A stretch of 20,687 nucleotides of DNA from JBEBSD01 sp040394475 (GTDB lineage: Bacteria > Bacteroidota > Bacteroidia > Cytophagales > Spirosomataceae), in contig JBEBSD010000096.1 in the NCBI GenBank assembly GCA_040394475.1, positions 1 through 20,687 on the forward strand, in the 5' to 3' direction. This document shows, piece by piece, positions 7,673 through 13,951 of the stretch. Below the pieces are notes generated by a model. It was given only the letters and a program-made list of their open reading frames with translations, made no database searches and was not told the origin of the DNA. Each line of letters opens with the position of its first letter. The first letter of the stretch is position 1. The translations under genes were made by a program, and so were the position numbers.

Positions 7673-8653
7673 ATGATCATACTACCGCGCCGTCCACGGC
7701 GTAACCGTAAATCAGGAGCAATCCGGGAGATGGTCCGGGAAACCCGGTTGTCAGTTGCCGATTTGATCTACCCGATGTTTCTCCTGGAAGGAACCGGGAT
7801 TAAACGTGAGGTCGCCTCAATGCCGGGAATTTTCCGCTATTCGCTGGACAACCTGCTGGAAGAGTTGAAAGAGCTGCACGACCTGGGAATCCGGGCTATC
7901 GACCTGTTCCCCAATTACCCCGAATCGAAAAAGGACCGGTATGCTTCGGAGGGATACCGGGAGGATACCTTTTACCTGAAAGCGCTGACTGCAGTAAAGG
8001 AACAGTTCCCGGATATTGCGCTGATGACCGATGTGGCCATGGATCCGTATAGCAGTGACGGGCACGACGGGCTGGTGGAAAACGGTGAGATCCTGAACGA
8101 TCCGACCCTGGAAATACTGGGTAAAATGGCATTGGCCCAGGCAAAGGCCGGGGCGGATATAATCGGCCCGAGCGATATGATGGACGGCAGGGTAGGGTAC
8201 CTGCGGAGTGTGCTCGACGAAGCAGGCTTCACCGGGACGAGCATAATGGCGTATTCGGCGAAATATGCGAGCGCCTTTTACGGTCCTTTCCGGGATGCGC
8301 TGGACTCGGCGCCTAAGTTCGGGGATAAAAAAACCTATCAGATGGATCCCGCCAACCGGAGGGAGGCGCTGATAGAAGCAGCATTGGATGTAGAAGAAGG
8401 GGCCGATTTTATCATGGTGAAGCCGGCGCTTGCCTACCTGGACGTCATCCGCCTCTTACACGATCATTTCGACGTCCCGGTTGCGGCCTATAACGTGTCG
8501 GGAGAATATTCAATGATCAAAGCCGCTTCGCAGAATGGCTGGCTGGACGGCAAACGTATCGCCCTGGAAGTACTGCTAAGCATGAAACGGGCCGGCGCCA
8601 AGATCATCCTCACCTATTTTGCCAAGGAGCTGGCGTTGGAAATTGAGTTATGA
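7673..8653 (+). CDS. hemB: Delta-aminolevulinic acid dehydratase (porphobilinogen synthase)
   Basis: HemB condenses two 5-aminolevulinate molecules to porphobilinogen in haem and tetrapyrrole synthesis. I place the start at the ATG at 7673 (326 residues, beginning MIILPRRPRR), the family's usual length and N-terminus. The frame extends upstream only to a TTG at 7646 that lies inside a promoter-like box. The two Schiff-base lysines are K197 in YSAKYASAFYGPFR and K250 in IMVKPALAYLDV. The metal-site loop reads DVAMDPYSSDGHDG (120-133) without the three cysteines of zinc-dependent HemB, so this is the Asp-rich, magnesium-stimulated or metal-independent type. It follows the response regulator by 60 bp. 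Its last codons and stop lie in a heptamer tandem repeat. Confidence 0.96.
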   Translation: MIILPRRPRRNRKSGAIREMVRETRLSVADLIYPMFLLEGTGIKREVASMPGIFRYSLDNLLEELKELHDLGIRAIDLFPNYPESKKDRYASEGYREDTFYLKALTAVKEQFPDIALMTDVAMDPYSSDGHDGLVENGEILNDPTLEILGKMALAQAKAGADIIGPSDMMDGRVGYLRSVLDEAGFTGTSIMAYSAKYASAFYGPFRDALDSAPKFGDKKTYQMDPANRREALIEAALDVEEGADFIMVKPALAYLDVIRLLHDHFDVPVAAYNVSGEYSMIKAASQNGWLDGKRIALEVLLSMKRAGAKIILTYFAKELALEIEL

Positions 8654-8685
8654 GTTATGAGTTATGAGTTATGAGTTATGAGTTG
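8644..8685. repeat. Heptamer tandem repeat, six copies of TGAGTTA
   Basis: Six contiguous 7-bp units TGAGTTA run from 8644 to 8685; the last reads TGAGTTG. The first unit overlaps the last codons of hemB (att GAG TTA) and the second unit supplies its TGA stop at 8651-8653. Because each unit carries TGA, copy-number change would leave the HemB protein unaltered. It is directly followed by a different, 14-bp repeat array. Confidence 0.9.
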
Positions 8686-8691
8686 TGACCA

Positions 8692-8754
8692 CTGATTTCT
8701 GACTGCTGATTTCCGATTGCTGATTTCCGATTGCTGACTGCTGATTTCTGACAG
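8692..8754. repeat. Degenerate 14-bp tandem repeat
   Basis: Four full units related to CTGATTTCYGAYTG occupy 8692-8705, 8706-8719, 8720-8733 and 8741-8754, with a half unit CTGACTG at 8734-8740. Units 2 and 3 are identical; the others differ at two or three positions. Together with the adjacent heptamers it fills the whole 107-bp gap between the convergent hemB and dehydrogenase genes. No conventional terminator is seen there. Confidence 0.88.
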
Positions 8755-8760
8755 CGTCAT

Positions 8761-9555
8761 TCACAACTTAATCGCATTTAAGGCCCGGTCGAGGTGGACG
8801 TAGCCGCCGTCGACATGAATGAGCTGTCCGGTGGTATGACTGGAGCGGGAAGAGAGCAGAAAGGCAACCGTGTGGGCGATTTCTTCGACGGTCGTCATCC
8901 GGTTCCCCAGGGGGATGTTTTTTTCGATAGAAGCCCTGGTTCCTTCCGGATCGGGTAATGTGTTGATCCATCGTTCGTACAAAGGGGTCCAGCATTCGGC
9001 GACCACTACCGCATTGACCCGGATACCATATTTCAGCAATTCCACCGCCCATTCGCGGGTAAGCGCGTTACGGGCTCCGTTGGCGGCGGCATAGCCGGAA
9101 GTTCCGCCCTGCCCGGTGGCAGCTGTTTTGGAAGTAATATTGACGATGCTGCCTTTCGAAGCTTTTAAAGCAGGGAGGGCATGATGGGCCAGTAAATAAT
9201 AATGCACCATGTTTTTGTGAAGCGAGGCCATAAAGCCCTCGTAATCACCACTTTCAAGGCCTATGCCGTCATTGGCCCCGGCGTTGTTCACCAGACCGTC
9301 GATGCGTCCGTAACGTTCCAGGACTTCTTCGACAGTCGTTGCGGAGGCCCTGGGATCGGAAAGTTCGGCGACAATGTGGGAAGAGAGTAATCCGAGCCCC
9401 GCAAGCATCTCCACAACTTTCTGGTTGTCGGCCCCGTTGCGGCCCACTATCACCGGGATAGCGCCCTCATTGGCCAGCACATTGACGATGCCCTCACCGA
9501 TGCCTTTGGCGCCTCCGGTTACAATAATTACTTTTTCGGTTAAATGCAGGTTCAT
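8761..9555 (-). CDS. Short-chain dehydrogenase/reductase with YxxxN active site
   Basis: This 264-residue protein is a classical SDR with a Rossmann fold. The cofactor motif TGGAKGIGEG lies at about 13-22, NNAG near residue 90, the catalytic serine is S142 in NITSKT, and the catalytic tyrosine is Y155, at the normal 13-residue distance. The lysine four residues after the tyrosine is replaced by asparagine (YAAAN, N159). The C-terminal LIHVDGGYVHLDRA segment fits the family. From memory it resembles Bacteroidota SDRs annotated as L-fucose dehydrogenase-like, but no fucose or rhamnose gene lies nearby, so the substrate is open. It converges on hemB across a repeat block and is divergent from the FixH-like/USP pair. 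Confidence 0.9.
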   Translation of the reverse strand: MNLHLTEKVIIVTGGAKGIGEGIVNVLANEGAIPVIVGRNGADNQKVVEMLAGLGLLSSHIVAELSDPRASATTVEEVLERYGRIDGLVNNAGANDGIGLESGDYEGFMASLHKNMVHYYLLAHHALPALKASKGSIVNITSKTAATGQGGTSGYAAANGARNALTREWAVELLKYGIRVNAVVVAECWTPLYERWINTLPDPEGTRASIEKNIPLGNRMTTVEEIAHTVAFLLSSRSSHTTGQLIHVDGGYVHLDRALNAIKL

Positions 9556-9580
9556 GGAATAGAAGTCATTAATTGGGTGG

Positions 9581-9610
9581 CAAATAACCGAAAATACACT
9601 TGGAATACAA
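9581..9610 (-). promoter_or_regulatory. Candidate promoter for the dehydrogenase, with overlapping inverted repeat
   Basis: On the minus strand TTG (9610-9608) is followed after 19 bp by GTTATTTG (9588-9581), one mismatch from TAnnTTTG. An inverted repeat, ACTTG (9598-9602), 5-bp spacer, CAAGT (9608-9612), overlaps the -33 element and could be an operator. The leader would be about 20 nt. Confidence 0.4.
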
Positions 9611-9743
9611 GTTATCGGGAACGGAATTCTAAAGGTTGCAAAGTCGGGAGGTTATTGGTAAATTGTCGACAGGTTTATTGTCTCTAAACGCAATAGCAGG
9701 TATTTTCATGATCGTGGTCATTTTTAAGGAACCTTACCGGAAG

Positions 9744-9751
9744 TAACTTTG
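9744..9751 (+). promoter_or_regulatory. Candidate -7 promoter box for the FixH-like/USP pair
   Basis: TAACTTTG matches TAnnTTTG exactly. No clear TTTG lies at -33; the region there is TCATTTTTAAG. The expected start of transcription (about 9758) falls inside an inverted repeat, TGGAA (9750-9754), 7-bp spacer, TTCCA (9762-9766). If the promoter is used, an ATG at 9766 would have almost no leader, which favours internal ATGs at 9799, 9805 or 9808 for the first gene. Confidence 0.45.
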
Positions 9752-9765
9752 GAAGTCAGTATTCC

Positions 9766-10050
9766 ATGAATTCGTTATTTCACGTAGTGAACGTTCAAAT
9801 GATTATGATGTACGATTCTTCATCCCGTCAGATAGTTGTTGTACTTCCCCTGCATGTTGATAAGGCGGAAATAGTGTTTAGCAGACCGAACCGGCGATTG
9901 GATAATTTCAGCGTCAGAATTCCTCCTTCACCCGATGCCCGGCATCTGGTGTCGACAGCCGCACTGGGCAAAGGGTATTGGCACGCTGAATTGATCTGGT
10001 CGCAGGGGCGATCCCGGTATTATAGTGAAAAATTAATAGAGATACATTAG
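9766..10050 (+). CDS. Small protein resembling a FixH domain, upstream of USP
   Basis: The frame gives 94 residues from the ATG at 9766, or 80-83 from ATGs at 9799-9808, which suit the promoter better. I see no signal peptide or membrane helix. The pattern AEIVFSRPNRRLDNFSVRI, then GYWHAELIWSQG and YYSEKLIEI, matches the periplasmic beta domain of FixH proteins as I remember it: RP...LD, a Gly-Tyr/Trp turn, W..G and a final YY.E. FixH normally has an N-terminal membrane anchor and sits in the cytochrome cbb3 oxidase cluster; both are missing here. Its stop TAG shares one base with the GTG start of the universal stress gene (TAGTG), which implies translational coupling and supports a real gene. 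It may be a degenerate remnant or a soluble relative. The FixH relation is a motif-level inference. Confidence 0.5.
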   Translation: MNSLFHVVNVQMIMMYDSSSRQIVVVLPLHVDKAEIVFSRPNRRLDNFSVRIPPSPDARHLVSTAALGKGYWHAELIWSQGRSRYYSEKLIEIH

Positions 10051-10853
10051 TGGAAGATATCCAAACACGTATTCTGGTACCCTGTGACTTTTCAGCTTCG
10101 GCGCACAACGCCCTGAAGCTGGCGCAGGAACTGGCCGCCGGAGTTTCCGGAGAAGTGGTCGTATTGTCGGTCGTGGAGGAAAGGGACCTGGTCGCCTCCA
10201 TCCCCGAAACAGCAGCCGGGCACCGGAAAAAATTCAGTCAGTGGGTGCAGGACATTCATGACAAAGAAGTGCCTCTGCGCTTTGAAGTCCGGTTTGGGAA
10301 TACGCTGCCGACCCTGTTGGAGTGGATCCGGTCGGAAAAGGCGTCCCTGGTCGTAATGGGTACGAAGGGTTCAAGAGGCTGGGATGGTTATTTCACCGGC
10401 TCTATCACTGAAAAAGTGGTCAAGACGTCGCCTGTTCCGGTACTTGCGGTGAAGGGAACTGTTTCGGGTAAAAGGATCCGGAACATTGTTTTTCCGTATA
10501 ATCTCTGGAACGAAAGCCCGGAAACACTGGCGAAGATTAAGAAAATGCAGGCTTTTTTTAAAGCGAGGCTCCATTTGCTTCAGATTGATACTGAAGGAAA
10601 CAAGGACGCCGAAGCGCTGGCTGAAAAGCTGGAAACACGTGCCCGGGAACATGCGTTTACGGACTATGTGGTTAATATCCGAAAGCAGGACGGGGAGCGG
10701 GAAGGGATTATCCAGTTTGCCCGGGAAATCAATGCCGATATGATTGCGATGATCACCCATGGTAACAGGGACCTGGCACATGTTTATAAAAGCAGTATCA
10801 CGGCCGATGTCGTCAACCATGCGCATGTCCCGGTATGGACATGCAGTTATTGA
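10050..10853 (+). CDS. Two-domain universal stress protein
   Basis: This 267-residue cytosolic protein consists of two fused UspA domains (about 1-140 and 147-267). The first begins RILVPCDFSASAHNAL and carries a complete ATP-binding signature, G-x2-G-x9-G-S, at G104, G107, G117 and S118. The second ends in ITHGNRDLAHVYKSSITADVV, where the glycine motif is lost, so only the first domain is expected to bind ATP. Tandem USPs of this length are common in Bacteroidota and are linked to stress, low oxygen and energy limitation, though the role of this one is unknown. The start is GTG at 10050, overlapping the stop of the preceding small gene by one base; no better ATG exists near the domain start. 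It converges on the acetylesterase gene across a 39-bp gap containing a hairpin. Confidence 0.9.
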   Translation: MEDIQTRILVPCDFSASAHNALKLAQELAAGVSGEVVVLSVVEERDLVASIPETAAGHRKKFSQWVQDIHDKEVPLRFEVRFGNTLPTLLEWIRSEKASLVVMGTKGSRGWDGYFTGSITEKVVKTSPVPVLAVKGTVSGKRIRNIVFPYNLWNESPETLAKIKKMQAFFKARLHLLQIDTEGNKDAEALAEKLETRAREHAFTDYVVNIRKQDGEREGIIQFAREINADMIAMITHGNRDLAHVYKSSITADVVNHAHVPVWTCSY

Positions 10854-10858
10854 AATGT

Positions 10859-10881
10859 CGGGAGAAATGGTAATTTCCCCG
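10859..10881. terminator. Bidirectional terminator-like hairpin
   Basis: CGGG (10859-10862), a bulged A, and GAAAT (10864-10868) pair with ATTTC (10873-10877) and CCCG (10878-10881) around a GGTA loop. This gives nine base pairs with one bulge. It occupies the short gap between two convergent genes, as expected of a shared terminator. Neither side has a strong T tract, so termination efficiency is uncertain. Confidence 0.5.
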
Positions 10882-10892
10882 TGATCGTGTCT

Positions 10893-12899
10893 TTATTGTA
10901 GCAGCACCTTCCTGACCATCAGGCGGTCGCCGGTCCGGATTTTAAGAAAGTACAAGCCGGAAGCGTGCGGCGGCAACTCAAATGCTGCTTTTGACAGACC
11001 GGATTTCGCCGACCGGAGCAACCTGCCGTCAGCGGAAAATAGTTGAATTTCGTCGATTATGCCCGATTTTATCTCCGCAAATACGAAATCCCGGGCGGGA
11101 TTCGGATAGACGATAACAGCATCCGTTCCGGATTCAAGTCCCAGTACAACGTTGTCGGTTGTTCTTGTAACCACGACGGGCAGCGAGAGTTCCGATTCGT
11201 TTTTTTCGGTGTAGCCTCTTACCCGGTAGTGATAGGTAAATCCTTTTTTCGCGGTAGGGTCGGTAAAAGCGAGCTTGTCCCCTTCCAAACGCCAGGTAAG
11301 ATGGGGAGTCTCCCAGTCATCTGCGGAAAGCCGTTCCAGTAAATAGCCCGTTGCCACCGGCAGCTTATTCCATGCCAGGTCGATGCCGGCGCCGCTTTCA
11401 AAGCCGGACAGGGTGATTTTCCCGAAATCGACAAATGGGGCGATCGGATTATGATGAAAGGCCAGCGCTCTGAACCCATAGGTGTTTTGCAGGAAGGGGC
11501 CCAGATAAACCCACGGAGCAGAAGAAAGACCGGCGTGATGATACTTGGAAGGCAGGTACTTGATGAGCGTATCTTCTTTTACTTCCTTCAGGCTCACAAT
11601 GATTTTGTTCGCTTCGGCGCGACCCGATTCCAGCTTTTGCCATTCTTTATTCAGGTAGAAAAAGTCTTTCACCCGGTAGGTTGAAACGGGTTCCTGGCTT
11701 ACTTCAATGTTGGCATAGGTGGAATCCTTTGGATAAACCATCGTCTGGTAATCGTCAAAAACGATCGAAATTTCATTCCTTTCCTCATTGGAATAAAAGG
11801 CCTTTTGAAAATTGGGAGACGTAATTCTTGTCGCCGAGCCGTAATGATTATAGGCTGCCATATCCGCCATCTCTTTCCCAACCTGAAGCGAACCTTCCAG
11901 CCAGTAGTGAAACCCGTCCCAACCGGGAGCGCCGCCCGGCGCATAAGGCTGCACGACCGGATGATTCACATGGAGTGTCCGCTGCTGTTCACGAAACATC
12001 CCTATCCGGTCGTCGTAAGGCCCTCCTCCGAACAATGGCAATTGAAAAACATAGATTTTCTCTACATTCGGGTAATCCTCCTGTAAGTACCCGAGCAACT
12101 TTTCGAACTCGGGCAGCCAGATCTGCGGATTGTCTGATGACGCCTCACTCTCACCCTGCCAGTAAAAAATTCCCTTGATAAACGGAACCAATCCGGTAGC
12201 CCTCGCCCGGGACAGGAGAATGCCGTACGCCGTACGATAGTCACCCGGATCGTCCGGATTCCTGCCTGACAGGTCAAATACCGTGGCCCCGGCAAGTGCT
12301 CCGCTGATCATGCAGGTCGGAATCTGGTACCTGCCGGCGATCTCACTTTGAAAGGAGATGGAAAAGATGCCTACTCTTGGAGACACGGAGTTGGATAATC
12401 CCCAGGTATCGCCGTTCGAATCCGCGTTAAAGCCATAGGAGCGGCAATACTCATTGCGGTAATCGTACTCGACTTCCCAGTTGACCGCGTTGGACTGACC
12501 ATAGACCATGTAGAAATCTCCCGCCACATTGTCTTCACTGTCCGCCACCAGTACCGAATCGGTCGCTGAGCGCAGGACGTAGGCCGAAAAGCTGTACAAC
12601 GCCAATTCCGCCCGGATGGAATCGGTAAGCGAAAACCGGGCTGCTCCGTCGGTATACGTCAGTGCTGTTTTCTGGTAGCCTGCCCGCACGCCATCGCGGT
12701 ACTTCAGTACCGAAAGGTGCGTATAACCGGTATCAGCCACCTTTCCGGCTATAGGTACCATCCCGAAATTATTGGGTTGCCTGCCGTAAAGCCTTTTGTC
12801 GACCGGGAAGTCGTCGAAAGTGACATTTTGCGAAGAAGAGGCGAAAGTAATCAGTAGAAAACCAATGGTAAAGAAAAATCTGTCGGTAGAAAATAGCAT
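10893..12899 (-). CDS. T9SS-exported SASA-type (sialate O-acetylesterase-like) carbohydrate esterase
   Basis: I set the start at the ATG at 12899 (668 residues), which directly precedes a signal peptide (FFFTIGFLLITFASSSQ). The longer frame begins with a TTG inside the -7 promoter box and is unlikely. The catalytic part is an SGNH/SASA esterase (PF03629 type). Nucleophile S136 lies in YGQSNA, WQGES follows at 247-251, and D328-G-F-H331 supplies the Asp-x-x-His dyad. A fibronectin type III-like domain follows (roughly 505-590). The last ~75 residues are a T9SS type A sorting domain (VYPNPARDF, FSADGRLL, SGLYFLKI, VRKVLLQ). The enzyme should therefore be secreted or surface-bound and remove O-acetyl groups from glycans; sialic acid itself is not demonstrated. 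It is divergent from the sigma/FecR/SusCD locus. Confidence 0.9.
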   Translation of the reverse strand: MLFSTDRFFFTIGFLLITFASSSQNVTFDDFPVDKRLYGRQPNNFGMVPIAGKVADTGYTHLSVLKYRDGVRAGYQKTALTYTDGAARFSLTDSIRAELALYSFSAYVLRSATDSVLVADSEDNVAGDFYMVYGQSNAVNWEVEYDYRNEYCRSYGFNADSNGDTWGLSNSVSPRVGIFSISFQSEIAGRYQIPTCMISGALAGATVFDLSGRNPDDPGDYRTAYGILLSRARATGLVPFIKGIFYWQGESEASSDNPQIWLPEFEKLLGYLQEDYPNVEKIYVFQLPLFGGGPYDDRIGMFREQQRTLHVNHPVVQPYAPGGAPGWDGFHYWLEGSLQVGKEMADMAAYNHYGSATRITSPNFQKAFYSNEERNEISIVFDDYQTMVYPKDSTYANIEVSQEPVSTYRVKDFFYLNKEWQKLESGRAEANKIIVSLKEVKEDTLIKYLPSKYHHAGLSSAPWVYLGPFLQNTYGFRALAFHHNPIAPFVDFGKITLSGFESGAGIDLAWNKLPVATGYLLERLSADDWETPHLTWRLEGDKLAFTDPTAKKGFTYHYRVRGYTEKNESELSLPVVVTRTTDNVVLGLESGTDAVIVYPNPARDFVFAEIKSGIIDEIQLFSADGRLLRSAKSGLSKAAFELPPHASGLYFLKIRTGDRLMVRKVLLQ

Positions 12900-12962
12900 A
12901 GTTGCGTTCTTAAAAGGCTGCCCGAACGAGAATGAATGAGGGGTGTTCAGGATTTTGAAAGA

Positions 12963-12994
12963 CAAATATAGCTGGCCGGACCAATTAGTTGCAA
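12963..12994 (-). promoter_or_regulatory. Promoter for the acetylesterase
   Basis: Read on the minus strand, TTG (12994-12992) is followed after 21 bp by TATATTTG (12970-12963), an exact match to the Bacteroidota -7 box. Transcription should start near 12956, giving a leader of about 57 nt to the ATG at 12899. A perfect 8-bp palindrome GCAATTGC (12991-12998) covers the -33 element. The remaining gene-free stretch to 13241 contains only short inverted repeats (for example GCTG/CAGC at 13062-13072) and no clear promoter for the sigma factor. Confidence 0.6.
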
Positions 12995-13241
12995 TTGCGA
13001 GGAAAACAAGACACTATTTTGTGCCGGACAAAGGTTCTCCGTCGCACTCGGTACGTTATCTGCTGTATCAGCTGCCTGCCGGCTCCGGAAGTACTTGCTC
13101 AGAAAGGGTAAAATAGGGTAACACGGCATGCTGCCCCGTGAGTGTTCAAAAAAATCTTTATAAATTCAAAAACAGACTACGTGTTTTTTGCCGCTCCGAA
13201 CGTCTTCAGAAATAGCGTGCAACATTACCGTAAGACGAACC

Positions 13242-13910
13242 ATGTACGATAGGAAAGCATCTGAAAATCCGGGTAAGGAAGAGCGACCAGCAGAACACTG
13301 TTTGTCCGACGGCGTGACGGCGGCCAATGGGAACCTTGCCAGGGAGTCGGAATTATTGATTCAGAGCGCTTTTAAAACGGATCCGGCAAAGGGGATTGAG
13401 CTCCTTTTCCGGTGGTACTACCGGCCATTGTGCAGCCATGCCGTACGCTACGTGTCGTCAAAAGAGATCGCGGAAGATATTGTGTCGGATGTGTTTTATG
13501 CGTTTCATTCGGAGGAACAGTTTGTTGTCGTGCAAACCTCTTTCAGAGCGTATCTTTTTACCGCGGTCAGAAACAGGGCCTTTGACTATGTACGGAGTGA
13601 AATGAAGCGGACGACCTCGCTGAAACAGGCTGAGTATATCCCCATTCAGGTTTCTCAGCAGCCGGATAGCATTATTCAGTATGAGGATCTGTACCATGAT
13701 GTGCTGAAGGCAATTAATGCGTTGCCGGTGAAGCGCCGGAAGGTGTATATCATGCACCGGTTCGAGGGGAAAAAATACCAGGAAATTGCTGCCGAAATGC
13801 AGGTATCGATGCGCACGGTGGAAACCCATATGTATAAGGCCATCCACGAGGTACGAAAGTTCCTGAACGAAAGATGGCTGGTTCTCTTACTTTGTTTTTG
13901 GGTAAAATAA
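13242..13910 (+). CDS. ECF RNA polymerase sigma factor, Bacteroidota FecI-like
   Basis: From the ATG at 13242 the protein has 222 residues; the frame extends upstream only to a TTG at 13188. Sigma region 2 (about 50-115) contains LLFRWYYRPLCSHAVRY and AEDIVSDVFYAFH. Region 4 (about 161-208) contains LPVKRRKVYIMHRFEGKKYQEIA and the helix-turn-helix MQVSMRTVETHMYKA. Region 3 is absent, as in ECF factors. A hydrophobic C-terminal tail (LVLLLCFWV) is common in this Bacteroidota subfamily. FecR follows 41 bp downstream and SusC/SusD after it, the standard layout in which the sigma factor is held by FecR and transcribes the transporter genes after ligand binding. The 45-residue N-terminal extension before region 2 is longer than usual and partly charged. 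Confidence 0.93.
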   Translation: MYDRKASENPGKEERPAEHCLSDGVTAANGNLARESELLIQSAFKTDPAKGIELLFRWYYRPLCSHAVRYVSSKEIAEDIVSDVFYAFHSEEQFVVVQTSFRAYLFTAVRNRAFDYVRSEMKRTTSLKQAEYIPIQVSQQPDSIIQYEDLYHDVLKAINALPVKRRKVYIMHRFEGKKYQEIAAEMQVSMRTVETHMYKAIHEVRKFLNERWLVLLLCFWVK

Positions 13911-13951
13911 TGGCAGCAGAAGCGTTTTATCAGGTTTGAACAAAAGGATAC

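Noticed and set aside
12900..12965. Longer esterase start at TTG 12965
   Set aside because: It lies within the exact -7 box TATATTTG and would bury the signal peptide; the ATG at 12899 precedes the signal peptide directly.
12947..13129. 60-codon minus-strand frame in the esterase/sigma intergenic region
   Set aside because: It overlaps the esterase promoter and has no recognisable sequence features.
13188..13241. Sigma factor start at TTG 13188
   Set aside because: An ATG at 13242 is available and the extra residues match nothing in the family.
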